Shown here one piece after another: positions 49,725 to 58,787 of a stretch of 64,000 bases of DNA. The notes beneath the pieces are model-generated. The model saw only the letters and a list, made by a program, of their open reading frames with translations. It had not been told where the DNA came from and searched no databases. The first letter of the stretch is position 1; each line of letters starts with the position of its first letter. The position numbers were made by a program, and so were the translations under genes. Source of the DNA: a virus; the IMG/VR virus record IMGVR_UViG_3300023174_000123, positions 1-64,000 of that record; one strand, given 5' to 3'.

Positions 49725-50270
49725 ATGCACTTTGTTTTCCCAGAAAATCTTTCAACAGTCAAGCCGCAAAATCTCTACAAGTGGGCGAGCATCTGGGGCA
49801 GCGTGCAAAAAAGATACTATCAAGATCAGGTGTATCTCAGGCGAGAACGGCAGATAGAAGATTTTATTACCTTGAATCAATTGACGCCGGTGTATGTGGA
49901 AAAAGACACAGACGTTTTAAAAAACTTGCAGTCAGTCTCACACCCGTCACAGGCCCGACTCGCAGTGATCACCGATCAACGCTTTAGTAGAATGCCATGT
50001 GTGGGCATAATCGAGCGCATTGATCAGCTTCTACAGCAGTGCCCTAGACTGTTCCTGTGCTTGAACCGTCACTACATCAATATTGATGACAGTTTCTGTG
50101 ATCCCACGCTGGATGACAATTTGAATTTGGCCGTTACTCAGTGGTTGCGTAAAAGTTTGCCGCAGGACAAGATACTAGACCTGAGTTTGGATTATTTAGA
50201 CCATGGTGATTGGTTTACTTGGGTGGTGCCTGACCGTATGTATTATATCGAGCGACATGAGATTAGTTGA
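49725..50270 (+). CDS. Early protein of unknown function
   Basis: 181 residues, rich in aromatic and charged residues (NLYKWASIWGSVQKRYYQDQ, PRLFLCLNRHYINIDDSF). No motif recognised. First gene of an early unit that continues, by overlaps, through to uvsW. The 3' end overlaps the next ATG by 14 bases. Confidence 0.68.
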   Translation: MHFVFPENLSTVKPQNLYKWASIWGSVQKRYYQDQVYLRRERQIEDFITLNQLTPVYVEKDTDVLKNLQSVSHPSQARLAVITDQRFSRMPCVGIIERIDQLLQQCPRLFLCLNRHYINIDDSFCDPTLDDNLNLAVTQWLRKSLPQDKILDLSLDYLDHGDWFTWVVPDRMYYIERHEIS

Positions 50271-50943
50271 ACAAATAATCAAAAACGAGCACAAAGAAAA
50301 TTTCAAGACTCGATACATCAAGTATCGAGCCGGAAGACTCAAGCATCAGTATTGGTTGTGGAATCGCAAACAAGATCAAAAAATCATAGACGAATATGAT
50401 GCCAAGATCTTGCGTAATTGTCAGCCTGGACGCACTGCTTTCTTTTCCAGTGCTGGTTACTATCTCAAAGACATTTGGCCCGAGATAGACTCTATTGAAA
50501 TGTATCCGGAGGTGCAGGAGTTTTATCCTGAAGTCATAACCGTGGAAAGCCGAAGCCAGTTGGCTGAAATTGTCACAGGCAAATACGATAACTTTGCTGT
50601 GGTAAACAATCGTGCCGACCACTGGGTATCCACACAGGGCCTGACCCAACACTTGCAAAATTATTCTAGTATCCTGAATCCAGGAGCTCGCGTGTTCTAT
50701 TCTTTTAGAGACACACAGATACACTATAACCGTCTCCGTATACAGGCTCGCCAACACTTCATGGACTGGGCCCTGGGCTTGAGTGACATTGGGCTGGATC
50801 TAGTCTGGTCTGACCTACAGTTTCGTCCCAAGATCAAAGACGGCCAGGGCAACTATGATGCCTTTGAAAATCCCGACACAGTCAATGGCAATTTAAAATT
50901 TTGGTTTGTTTATCAAGGACAGCCATGGAAGCCTGAACTATGA
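50257..50943 (+). CDS. Unknown protein, possible methyltransferase-like fold
   Basis: 228 residues from the ATG at 50257. The order GRTAFFSSAGYYLKDI, SIEMYPEVQEFYP, FAVVNNRADHW and ILNPGARVFYSFRDT recalls the strand order of a class I methyltransferase, but the glycine loop is not convincing. Basic N-terminus. It overlaps both neighbours (14 and 4 bases). Unassigned. Confidence 0.68.
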   Translation: MRLVEQIIKNEHKENFKTRYIKYRAGRLKHQYWLWNRKQDQKIIDEYDAKILRNCQPGRTAFFSSAGYYLKDIWPEIDSIEMYPEVQEFYPEVITVESRSQLAEIVTGKYDNFAVVNNRADHWVSTQGLTQHLQNYSSILNPGARVFYSFRDTQIHYNRLRIQARQHFMDWALGLSDIGLDLVWSDLQFRPKIKDGQGNYDAFENPDTVNGNLKFWFVYQGQPWKPEL

Positions 50944-51473
50944 ATCATATAGTTTGCTACACCGGAGGAACCTGTGGAGATCTGATTGCGGCCATGATAG
51001 ATTCCACCGATGTAGAAGTTAAAAATCGTGTGATAATGCACGCCGAACAAAGGCAACGGCTTAAAAAACCGCACACCTTTGCCAACGATCAACAAAAGAC
51101 CGAATACCTTGACACTATATTCCAGACCTATAAGAGCGTGCCCAGTCATGATTTGAACTATCACGTGAACAACAGGCATAAATTTATAGCAATCACTGTG
51201 CAAGATTTTGCAACCGCTGTGTGGGCAGCCGAACGATTCAAACTGGTGCATAGACCACATGTGTGGCAAGAAATGACTCGTGCCTGTGGAGCCGACACTG
51301 TGGAGGACTATGCACAAATCTTGATTGATTATTCCCGCATGGTAGTGCAACATACTGATCAGGTGCTTGAATTAGAACGCATCGTCAAAGGGCATGCCGT
51401 GGATGATCTAAAACAATATGTAGACACTGACCTTGATCAGGGTTTATACTTGAACTGGTTAAACAGACAATGA
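50940..51473 (+). CDS. Sulfotransferase-like protein, family shared with 62933
   Basis: 177 residues. The start MNHIVCYTGGTCGDLIAAMI resembles the phosphosulfate-binding loop of sulfotransferases, though shortened. Later blocks (VPSHDLNYH, FIAITVQDFATAVWAAERFK) line up with the protein at 62933 (GTHCWPGKLD, VIAVTTTSYRSKLYRWTRAY), so I regard the two as paralogues. Function uncertain; sulfation of a glycan would fit the sugar theme. ATGA overlaps both sides. Confidence 0.6.
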   Translation: MNHIVCYTGGTCGDLIAAMIDSTDVEVKNRVIMHAEQRQRLKKPHTFANDQQKTEYLDTIFQTYKSVPSHDLNYHVNNRHKFIAITVQDFATAVWAAERFKLVHRPHVWQEMTRACGADTVEDYAQILIDYSRMVVQHTDQVLELERIVKGHAVDDLKQYVDTDLDQGLYLNWLNRQ

Positions 51474-52933
51474 GAACAGCAACTATTATCATACGCGACG
51501 AAGTCAATATCAAGATTGAAGGTCTTGAGTTAGATGCTCGTCGTAGTTGTGTCAATGCATTCAAATATGATGTGCCTTATGCACGGTATCTGCCTGCCGT
51601 GAGATTGGGTCGTTGGGACGGCAAGGTTTCGTATTTCCAACTAGGCGGTAGCACTTATGTGAACTTGTTGCCAGAAATCATACCCATATTAGAAAAGTTC
51701 AACTACGACATTGAAGTAGATGATCAGCGAGAATATTCCACCACTTTTGAATTCAAGCAAGTCACTGAAGACAGTTACAGCCATATAGCCTGGCCCAAAG
51801 GACATCCGGCCGCAGGTGAACCCATGAAACTGCGTGACTATCAGGTAGAGATCATCAACAACTTCTTGGCCAATCCACAGTGCCTGCAAGAGGTGGCCAC
51901 AGGTGCTGGTAAGACTGTGATGACCGCGGCACTCAGTGATGCTGTCACAGCCTATGGTCGTAGCATCGTGATCGTGCCCAACAAGAGCTTGGTCACGCAA
52001 ACAGAAAAAGACTACATCAACATGGGACTGGATGTGGGTGTGTACTTTGGCGATCGTAAAGAATGGGGGTGTCAGCACACTATTTGTACCTGGCAGAGCT
52101 TGAACGTGCTACTCAAAAACACAAAAAATGGCACCACCGAGGATGACTGCACCATAGGTGAGTTTATAGAAGGTGTGGCGTGCGTGATTGTGGACGAAGT
52201 GCATATGGCCAAGGCCGATGCACTGAAGACCTTGCTAACAGGAGTAATGAGTCGCATACCCATACGCTGGGGACTCACTGGAACCATACCCAAAGAAAAG
52301 TTTGAAAGCGTGGCGCTCTTGGTCAGTCTTGGTCCGGTAATCAGCAAGCTCAGTGCCAGTGAACTGCAAAGTCAAGGTGTCTTGGCACAGTGCCATGTGA
52401 ACATCGTGCAGTTGGAAGATCATGCAGAGTTCTCAAACTATCAAAGCGAGCTCAAATACTTGTTGGAAGAACCCGACAGGCTGAAAACCATAGCTGACCT
52501 GGTGCGACAAGTCAATGCCACAGGCAATACCTTGGTCCTGGTAGATCGTATCGCCGCAGGCCAGGCTCTAGTAGAACAACTCAAGGATGCAGTATTTGTT
52601 AGCGGTGCAACCAAAGCAAAGGATAGACAAGATGAATATGACGAAGTGGCTGTGGCAGACGGTAAAATCATCGTGGCCACTTATGGCGTTGCTGCTGTGG
52701 GTATCAATATACCTAGGATTTTTAACCTGGTGCTCATTGAACCAGGTAAGTCCTTTGTCCGTGTTATTCAAAGCATAGGACGTGGTATCCGCAAGGCCGA
52801 AGACAAGGATCATGTGCAGATCTGGGACGTGACCAGTACCTGTAGATTTGCCAAACGGCATCTAACCAAACGCAAGACCTTTTACAAAGAAGCCAACTAC
52901 CCATTCACACAGGAAAAGTTGCAGTGGAAGTAG
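51470..52933 (+). CDS. uvsW: UvsW helicase (SF2)
   Basis: 487 residues, T4 UvsW 503. An N-terminal DNA-binding region precedes MKLRDYQVEIINNFL (Q-like motif), Walker A EVATGAGKTVM (141-151), VIVDEVH (motif II), GLTGTIP (motif III) and IQSIGRGIRK (motif VI). It unwinds R-loops and branched DNA and moves replication from origin- to recombination-dependent mode. ATGA overlap with the gene before it. Confidence 0.93.
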   Translation: MRTATIIIRDEVNIKIEGLELDARRSCVNAFKYDVPYARYLPAVRLGRWDGKVSYFQLGGSTYVNLLPEIIPILEKFNYDIEVDDQREYSTTFEFKQVTEDSYSHIAWPKGHPAAGEPMKLRDYQVEIINNFLANPQCLQEVATGAGKTVMTAALSDAVTAYGRSIVIVPNKSLVTQTEKDYINMGLDVGVYFGDRKEWGCQHTICTWQSLNVLLKNTKNGTTEDDCTIGEFIEGVACVIVDEVHMAKADALKTLLTGVMSRIPIRWGLTGTIPKEKFESVALLVSLGPVISKLSASELQSQGVLAQCHVNIVQLEDHAEFSNYQSELKYLLEEPDRLKTIADLVRQVNATGNTLVLVDRIAAGQALVEQLKDAVFVSGATKAKDRQDEYDEVAVADGKIIVATYGVAAVGINIPRIFNLVLIEPGKSFVRVIQSIGRGIRKAEDKDHVQIWDVTSTCRFAKRHLTKRKTFYKEANYPFTQEKLQWK

Positions 52934-52936
52934 TGG

Positions 52937-52964
52937 TTGCTCTTGCGAAAATATATGTTATAAT
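52937..52964 (+). promoter_or_regulatory. Early promoter, leaderless type
   Basis: TTGCTC (52937-52942), a 16-base spacer and TATAAT (52959-52964). Six bases (CAATGT) precede the ATG at 52971. No ribosome site. Confidence 0.65.
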
Positions 52965-52970
52965 CAATGT

Positions 52971-53471
52971 ATGAGAATATTAACACTGGACAACGAACCA
53001 TTTGACCTAGATCACTTGCCAGAAGAAGTGGATGACATGAGATTTGCTATATTTGACAACAGCGATCCCAAAGATCCTGATTATCATTACATACCTTTGA
53101 TCTTTCTAGAAAGCTTCACAGCGCCGGCCTTGGTTTTACGCATCGGTGAATATAGAGTCAAAATGCCCGTGGACTGGCAAATCCTGATCGGCGAGCCCGA
53201 TCTTGGCGACTTGGAAGTCCTACCGTTGACAGCTATCAATGATCGCGGATTCAAGGCCTTCCAGTTTAATCCCTTGAGCAGTTTCAGACCCAGTTTTTTG
53301 GATGTAGAGATCATTGACGTGTATCAAGAGGTTACCTGGTATGCGCCCAAACTCAAGAACGGTCAGATGTTGTGTGTGCCTATAGGTGAAGGTCTCAAAC
53401 CCGACTGCGTATATTTTGTCAAAGATATCAGCAGAAACTGTGAAGTAGTAAACTATAATCAGGCCTGGTAG
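52971..53471 (+). CDS. Conserved T4-like phage protein, unknown
   Basis: 166 residues. Mostly beta: YIPLIFLESFTAPALVLRIG, YRVKMPVDWQILIG, VTWYAPKLKNGQMLCVPIGE. I recall similar proteins beside replication genes in marine T4-like phages, without a known role. It is expected from a leaderless early mRNA and shares a base with the next GTG (TAGTG). Confidence 0.72.
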   Translation: MRILTLDNEPFDLDHLPEEVDDMRFAIFDNSDPKDPDYHYIPLIFLESFTAPALVLRIGEYRVKMPVDWQILIGEPDLGDLEVLPLTAINDRGFKAFQFNPLSSFRPSFLDVEIIDVYQEVTWYAPKLKNGQMLCVPIGEGLKPDCVYFVKDISRNCEVVNYNQAW

Positions 53472-53917
53472 TGGAAAAACTCAGTATACAAAATGAAATG
53501 TCCCAGTTTGATCGCAAGAATCGCAGATTCTATGATGAACTGACCAACGAAGAAAAGAAAAAGTTTAGTAACTATCTCATGATACGCTGGGGCAGTTGTG
53601 TGCAAGGTTCAAGGGACCTACAAGAGTTTTATTTGATCTCTACCAATGAACGCTTGAACAAGAGATTTTTTGACATCAACCGCCATCCTCGATTGCAGTG
53701 GCTCATAGCTACTACAGTGAGCCCTGGCATGGGCACTCATAGACATCAATGGATAGCTCCCAAGAAAAAAGAAGCAGGAGCCACGGCCATACGTAAGCAG
53801 TTGGCTGAACTATATACACATCTCAAAGATGATGAACTGGACCTGTTGGCCAAGATTACCACAAAAAAAGACATAGACGAATATATAAAAGCCGCAGGGC
53901 AAGACACAAAAAAATGA
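53471..53917 (+). CDS. Putative clamp loader small subunit gp62-like
   Basis: 148 residues from a GTG overlapping the previous stop. FSNYLMIRWGSCVQGSRDLQ, TNERLNKRFFDINRHPRLQW and TTVSPGMGTHRHQWIAPKKK follow the order of blocks in marine-phage gp62 proteins (an L-S-x-F block, a N-E-x-N block, then a basic K-R/W block). gp62 with gp44 loads the gp45 clamp. Neither gp44 nor gp45 is in the window. Assignment moderate, from pattern memory only. Confidence 0.55.
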   Translation: MEKLSIQNEMSQFDRKNRRFYDELTNEEKKKFSNYLMIRWGSCVQGSRDLQEFYLISTNERLNKRFFDINRHPRLQWLIATTVSPGMGTHRHQWIAPKKKEAGATAIRKQLAELYTHLKDDELDLLAKITTKKDIDEYIKAAGQDTKK

Positions 53918-54663
53918 AACAGTACAAAAATTTACTAGTCTCAGGGTGCAGTTTTAGTCAAGATTTTTGGTTTAATGGTATAGGCGGCGAACCTCCTAGC
54001 GAAACATCGCCAGGCGATTGTGTGTATATCACCGATCCTAAATTCTCAGTTGAGATGCCTAGAAGCTGGTCTGGATTCTTGGCAAAAAAATTAGAAGTTA
54101 CCAGTTTTGTGAATGTTGCGGCAAGTGCCCACGGAAACATATTGGTCGCACATTCTATTTTAGAATGTATAAACAGATTTTATTATACAGCGGAAGACAC
54201 GTTAGTAGTGATTAATCTTTCTGAACCATGGCGGCTCGATTTATTTTGTGAATATGATCATCCAGAAGTTGATAAAAAATATATTCCATGGAAGCAATCT
54301 TTTATACCTTATTCTTATTTAGATGCCAATGGTAAAATCACATCAGAGCTCCGTAAAAATATTGGTCTTGAGCAGGTAGGAGTTATCACATCAAATTCTA
54401 TAGATTTTTTATTTAATTTTTTACAAAACAAAAAAATAGATTTTTATTTTTTGTTAATGAGTGATTTTGATAACACTGTATTAAAACCGGTGATTGATAG
54501 ATTCAGAGAGCATCAGATAGAACTGACACCAGGATCAAACATGATCTCGTTTGGACAACTCACAAAAACATACGTATCAGAATCTAACTGGCATCTAGGA
54601 GTCAAAGGTGCCAGCCTGGTCGCCGATCAAATATATCGCCATATCAAAAGCAAACAAGAATGA
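53914..54663 (+). CDS. SGNH/GDSL-hydrolase-like protein 1
   Basis: 249 residues. LLVSGCSFSQDFW has the block I Ser in a G-C-S form common in phage SGNH proteins. FVNVAASAHGNILVAHSILE provides the Gly/Asn region of blocks II-III. A C-terminal NWHLGVKGASLVADQIYRHI holds the D/H-like catalytic end with His. Likely an esterase or acyl hydrolase on sugars. It is visibly AT-rich compared with UvsW, inserted by ATGA overlaps between gp62-like and zinc-finger genes. Confidence 0.75.
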   Translation: MKQYKNLLVSGCSFSQDFWFNGIGGEPPSETSPGDCVYITDPKFSVEMPRSWSGFLAKKLEVTSFVNVAASAHGNILVAHSILECINRFYYTAEDTLVVINLSEPWRLDLFCEYDHPEVDKKYIPWKQSFIPYSYLDANGKITSELRKNIGLEQVGVITSNSIDFLFNFLQNKKIDFYFLLMSDFDNTVLKPVIDRFREHQIELTPGSNMISFGQLTKTYVSESNWHLGVKGASLVADQIYRHIKSKQE

Positions 54664-55334
54664 AGTATACCTGTCAGTATTGTAAGAAGGACTTTATAAA
54701 GGAGAGTAGTCTTGCGGTGCACAGTTGCGAGCCGCGACGGCGTCGCATGGAAAAAGATGAAGCAGGTGTGCGATTAGGATTCCATGCTTATTTGAAGTTC
54801 TATGAGCTGACACAGGGTAGTGCAAAGTTAAAAACCCATGATGACTTTTGTGAAAGTCCTTACTATCGTGCCTTTGTAAAGTTTGGTCGCTACTGTGTGG
54901 ACATTCGTGCTGTCAATCCGGCACGTTTTGTAGAATGGGTACTAAAACAAAACAAAAAGATTGATCACTGGTGTCGAGATACTATATATACCGAATACCT
55001 AATAGACTATTTGCGTATAGAAAATATCAATGATGCTCTGGCCCGTGCCATGGAGTTTGGTATTGATTGGGCAGAGAAGTCCGGACATCCAGCAGAAGAT
55101 TGCTTGCGTTATGGCAACACAAATGCCATGGTCTATGCGATAACTGCCGGTCGCATCAGTCCGTGGATCGTTTATAATTGTGAAAGTGGTCAAAAGTTTT
55201 TGAGCGAACTTGATGCCACACAGATTGCCATGATATGGCCTTACATTGATTCAGAAGTGTGGATGAAAAAATTTGCAGACTATGTGGCAGATCAGGAATA
55301 TGCTCGAAATATATTGACAGAGGCAGGTTGGTAA
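54660..55334 (+). CDS. Zinc-finger protein conserved in T4-like phages
   Basis: 224 residues. The start YTCQYCKKDFIKESSLAVHS with CE.. after it is a C2HC-type zinc finger (C-x2-C-x12-H-x-C). The rest is helical with YYRAFVKFGRYCVDIRAVNP and a long acidic C-terminus. The basic patch EPRRRRMEK follows the finger. I recall such proteins in marine T4-like phages; DNA-binding or transcription role possible. Overlaps both neighbours. Confidence 0.75.
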   Translation: MKYTCQYCKKDFIKESSLAVHSCEPRRRRMEKDEAGVRLGFHAYLKFYELTQGSAKLKTHDDFCESPYYRAFVKFGRYCVDIRAVNPARFVEWVLKQNKKIDHWCRDTIYTEYLIDYLRIENINDALARAMEFGIDWAEKSGHPAEDCLRYGNTNAMVYAITAGRISPWIVYNCESGQKFLSELDATQIAMIWPYIDSEVWMKKFADYVADQEYARNILTEAGW

Positions 55335-56737
55335 TGGAAAAAAATAAAGAAATTGATCTCAAAGATCACCATGTGGTTATTGCTGGAATGCCTTTGGTTA
55401 ATTCTATACATGCTCCATTGGCAGCACCTGCGGTACTGAAATCTTCTTTGAATCTATCTGGTATAAAAGCCACGGCCCTGGATCTTAACATTGAGGTTTT
55501 GTTAAAAATCAAATCTCATCCTGAATACAACAATCTATTAAAATTTTTCAAGGAGCAACAAGCTGAGGACTGGGTAACTCAGGAAATTTCAAAAATATTA
55601 TTTTATTGTGCTCATAGAATCATTGATTTAAAACCAACAGTGATTGCATTGAGTTTACTAACTTACGAATGTCAAAATTTTACACTTTGGCTGTGTGCTG
55701 TGTTACGTGATTTGTGCCCTGAAATCAAGATAGTGGCTGGAGGGCCTGGTATCAAATATTCAGTATCGAATTTTGATGATACGACCTTCCGAGACACTGC
55801 AAAAGAATTAAATCTAATAGATGACTGGATCGCCGGCGACGGTGATCAATCTTTAATTGAATATGTAAAAGGTAATTGTACTTTTCCTGGAATAAACAAT
55901 GATGTCTGGCAACCCATCGCCGATCTGGACTCTTTGCCTTATCCAGACTGGTCTGATTATAATTTTTATCTGTATTCTCAAAACTTTATGCCGATAGTAG
56001 ACGCCAAAGGCTGTGTTAGAAATTGTGAATTTTGTGACGTGATTGAGTATTGGAAAAAATTTCAATCCAGAGATGCAGAATCAATTTTTGAAGAAATGTT
56101 ATATCAAATGGAAAAATATAACATGAGAGATTTTGACTTCAGGAGCAGCATTACCAATGGCAATCTGCGAGAGTTTAAAAAATTGTTAAAGTTAATGGAC
56201 GACTACAACAAGGACAAATATAGGCCAGAGCAGATAAGTTGGAATGCCAGTTTTATTATACGACAACAAAGCCAACATACCGAAGAGATGTTTAGACAAA
56301 TGGGCGCCACCCATGCTACCTTGAGCCTGGGCGTGGAAAGTATCGTGCCCGAAGTTCGAAAAAAACTAGGCAAAACATTTGAAAATTCTGACATAGATTA
56401 TCATTTGCAAATGGCCGAAAAATATAATGTAAAAGTTATTTTAATGATTATAACCGGGTACCCTTCAGAAACTCTTCAAGATTATGAGTTTACCAAACAA
56501 TGGTTTCGAGATAGAGCACACTATAAAAATGTTATTTCGAGATTATTTTTGTCTCCGGCAGAGATCATACCCGGAACTCAATTACACAAGAATATGGACA
56601 AACATAAAATTATTCCTATCAAAGAAAATAAGAAATGGCAGACTGAGACCATAACCATCGAAGAGAGAAAAAAATATCACAATGAATTGGTACATTTATG
56701 CTCAAAAGAACTAGGATTTAACATTGAAGTCTACTAA
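55334..56737 (+). CDS. B12-binding-type radical SAM protein
   Basis: 467 residues from the ATG at 55334 (TAATG overlap); a longer in-frame start lies inside the previous gene. Residues 1-200 look like a cobalamin-binding Rossmann domain (TVIALSLLTYECQNF, IKIVAGGPGIKYS). AKGCVRNCEFCD is the CxxxCxxC site, followed by the TIM-barrel parts MRDFDFRSSITNG and ATLSLGVESIV. Such enzymes methylate or rearrange unreactive carbons in sugars, lipids or peptides. AT-rich. Second radical SAM gene in the window. Confidence 0.85.
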   Translation: MEKNKEIDLKDHHVVIAGMPLVNSIHAPLAAPAVLKSSLNLSGIKATALDLNIEVLLKIKSHPEYNNLLKFFKEQQAEDWVTQEISKILFYCAHRIIDLKPTVIALSLLTYECQNFTLWLCAVLRDLCPEIKIVAGGPGIKYSVSNFDDTTFRDTAKELNLIDDWIAGDGDQSLIEYVKGNCTFPGINNDVWQPIADLDSLPYPDWSDYNFYLYSQNFMPIVDAKGCVRNCEFCDVIEYWKKFQSRDAESIFEEMLYQMEKYNMRDFDFRSSITNGNLREFKKLLKLMDDYNKDKYRPEQISWNASFIIRQQSQHTEEMFRQMGATHATLSLGVESIVPEVRKKLGKTFENSDIDYHLQMAEKYNVKVILMIITGYPSETLQDYEFTKQWFRDRAHYKNVISRLFLSPAEIIPGTQLHKNMDKHKIIPIKENKKWQTETITIEERKKYHNELVHLCSKELGFNIEVY

Positions 56738-57116
56738 TATTAAATTACTGCTTGAATTCTCACATCCGGCGATTGATCTAAAAATTTTTGATAGGCATGG
56801 AAAGATATTGATTGATCAAACAAATAATCAATCAATATCATTGATTAATTTTTGTATATCCATGCCCAATCAACTTACCATTGCGATCGATAATGTGTTA
56901 CCTGGATACATTGTAAAGGTGTTAGAAATGAAAATAGGACCTATAAAATTATCTAATTCAATTCTTTCTCAAATTTTTTCATTTTACGATCAACAAGACA
57001 ATCAAGTTACCACCTATGTTTGGCGATCAAATGGAAAAGCAGTGGTTGATTTGTTTTCTGAAGATTGGATACAATATCATTTGCTGTATAGAAACAAAAT
57101 ACAAACTGACCAATAA
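56724..57116 (+). CDS. Small AT-rich protein of unknown function
   Basis: 130 residues. TTG start at 56724 with AGGA (56713-56716) 7 bases upstream; no ATG lies near. It is beta-rich in the first half (AIDLKIFDRHGKILIDQTNN, QLTIAIDNVLPGYIVKVLEM), like a small sandwich domain. Part of the AT-rich cassette with the radical SAM gene, overlapping it by 14 bases. Confidence 0.62.
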   Translation: MKSTNIKLLLEFSHPAIDLKIFDRHGKILIDQTNNQSISLINFCISMPNQLTIAIDNVLPGYIVKVLEMKIGPIKLSNSILSQIFSFYDQQDNQVTTYVWRSNGKAVVDLFSEDWIQYHLLYRNKIQTDQ

Positions 57117-57124
57117 AAATAATC

Positions 57125-57688
57125 ATGAGCGCAGACATCGATATTGATCTTGCAGACAGAGATCAGTTGTTGAAATTAATCCAGGCCGTTCCGGCACGAC
57201 AATCAAATCAAGGACAGGTGCGTCGCCACAACAGTGGTGTATATGTCACTGACATTCCCTACGATCCAATCAATGCTTGTGCAACTATTGACTATGAACA
57301 AGCAGAAAAACTGGGCTATTTTAAAATTGATCTATTGAATATGTCGGTGTATCAATTAATACAAAGTCCAGAACACTACCAAGAGATACTGACCAAAGAG
57401 GCGCCTTGGACAAGATTGTGGACCGACGCAGACTGGGCCAGCCAGTTAGTTCATGTAGGCAATTACCCAAACTTACTACAGTCAATGAAACCCGACAACA
57501 TCCCCAGGATGGCAGCTTTTATCAGTATCATACGACCTGGCAAAGCACACTTGCAAAATCGTCCCTGGGACCAAGTATTTGAGTCGGTTTGGGATGGGGA
57601 TGACAGCCGTGGATTTGTGTTCAAGAAATCGCATGCAATTTCTTATGCAGCCTTGGTGGCCTTGCACATGAACTTATTAAACACATGA
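57125..57688 (+). CDS. DnaE-like fragment (DNA polymerase III alpha-derived)
   Basis: 187 residues. SADIDIDLADRDQLLKLIQA, KLGYFKIDLLNMSVYQLIQS and GFVFKKSHAISYAALVALHM match, in order, landmarks of bacterial DnaE (D-x-D-x-D-F, L-G-L-x-K-x-D-x-L, F-N-K-S-H-A-x-x-Y). The bacterial protein has about 1,100 residues, so most of palm, fingers, PHP and beta-binding regions are absent. It is unlikely to polymerise alone. It could bind the host replisome as a decoy, or serve as a small accessory. ATGA overlap into the next gene. Confidence 0.7.
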   Translation: MSADIDIDLADRDQLLKLIQAVPARQSNQGQVRRHNSGVYVTDIPYDPINACATIDYEQAEKLGYFKIDLLNMSVYQLIQSPEHYQEILTKEAPWTRLWTDADWASQLVHVGNYPNLLQSMKPDNIPRMAAFISIIRPGKAHLQNRPWDQVFESVWDGDDSRGFVFKKSHAISYAALVALHMNLLNT

Positions 57689-58374
57689 CCATATTATACA
57701 GCAATGGATGTAGTTATACTGCTAACTATAATATTGAGAGATCAGAAAGATATCCTATATTGATAGCCAAACATTTTAAGTGGATGGTTCAGGATAAAGC
57801 TATTCCTGGAAATTGTAATAGCAAAATCATTCGTTCTGCAATGAGAGATTGCGTTAGCTTGCTGAAACAAGAAAAACCGATCGTGGCCATGATCCAATTG
57901 ACTCATCAAGAACGATTTGAATATGCGGGTAAGCCTACCAAAGAGAATGCGTGGAAGTACGGATTGTTGCATGACCAGGTAGAAAACATAGACAAACAAA
58001 TCTTTGATCAATTTGAATCTATAAATCCAATGGACGAAAAACATTGGCCCAAAGAGATTGTTCAGTATGCCAAACAACATTTAATTTTGCAAAAAATTGA
58101 TGCTTTGAATACTAATTTATTTCATAGTATCATTGGCCTGGCTTCTTTTTTTAGAACTAACAACATAAAATATTTGATCTATGCCGGTCCATCTTTTTAT
58201 AATCCAGAAATAGACAATGATCCTTTTTATAGATATCTGCTAAACGACAAAAATGTAATAGATTTAAATAATTTTAACATGTTGTCCATCACCGGGTTAT
58301 CAAAACATCCAGATTCCAGTGGCATGAAAAAGATAGCTGATTATTTTATTAATCTACTCGACGAACCAAAGTAA
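57685..58374 (+). CDS. SGNH-hydrolase-like protein 2
   Basis: 229 residues. ILYSNGCSYTANYN is an SGNH block I variant (N-G-C-S), and KAIPGNCNSKIIRSAMRDCV supplies the Gly/Asn of block II. The C-terminal KHPDSSGMKKIADYFINLLD gives His in a P-D/S context as in block V. AT-rich relative to its neighbours. It overlaps the convergent gene by 26 bases. Confidence 0.68.
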   Translation: MTILYSNGCSYTANYNIERSERYPILIAKHFKWMVQDKAIPGNCNSKIIRSAMRDCVSLLKQEKPIVAMIQLTHQERFEYAGKPTKENAWKYGLLHDQVENIDKQIFDQFESINPMDEKHWPKEIVQYAKQHLILQKIDALNTNLFHSIIGLASFFRTNNIKYLIYAGPSFYNPEIDNDPFYRYLLNDKNVIDLNNFNMLSITGLSKHPDSSGMKKIADYFINLLDEPK

Positions 58375-58726
58375 TACTTTTTCTTTTGCTTTTTTTCCTA
58401 CCGATCTCGCCGAGACTGCATATGGGTCCATGCACGACTTCTAGATCTTTGTTGGTAAATGTGCGTAGATAAGGACGGAAAACGTCCCACTCACCTTTTA
58501 AGAATATGTTTATGGGCACAGTTCTGTTGCTTTCCCACCACCAAATGTTGGCCAGTTCTAGGAACCGGCGTTTGATTTCTATGTCTTGTATGGCGCCAAA
58601 ATCGTAGATGGTAGTAATGGCATCGTCTTGATTTTGTATGATACCCACGTATTCCGTGGTGGCATACACACACAAGGTAATAAACGGATACTTTTCCGCT
58701 AATTGGGCAAAAAAATCAGTGCTCAT
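58349..58726 (-). CDS. Conserved T4-like phage protein, unknown (minus strand)
   Basis: 125 residues. YPFITLCVYATTEYVGIIQN, TIYDFGAIQDIEIKRRFLEL and the basic end KKSKRKSITLVRR are distinctive. I recall relatives in marine T4-like phages, unassigned. It carries its own late promoter and is the only minus-strand gene in the replication half. Confidence 0.72.
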   Translation of the reverse strand: MSTDFFAQLAEKYPFITLCVYATTEYVGIIQNQDDAITTIYDFGAIQDIEIKRRFLELANIWWWESNRTVPINIFLKGEWDVFRPYLRTFTNKDLEVVHGPICSLGEIGRKKSKRKSITLVRRVD

Positions 58727-58736
58727 AAGTTACGGA

Positions 58737-58744
58737 TATTTACC
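58737..58744 (-). promoter_or_regulatory. Minus-strand late promoter GGTAAATA
   Basis: Ends 10 bases before the ATG at 58726. Divergent from the plus-strand site at 58774. Confidence 0.55.
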
Positions 58745-58773
58745 AAACCGTTTTTGAGCCAGGTCGAGATTTC

Positions 58774-58781
58774 GCTAAATA
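58774..58781 (+). promoter_or_regulatory. Late promoter GCTAAATA, leaderless type
   Basis: Ends 6 bases (CTCTGT) before the ATG at 58788. No ribosome site. Confidence 0.65.
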
Positions 58782-58787
58782 CTCTGT

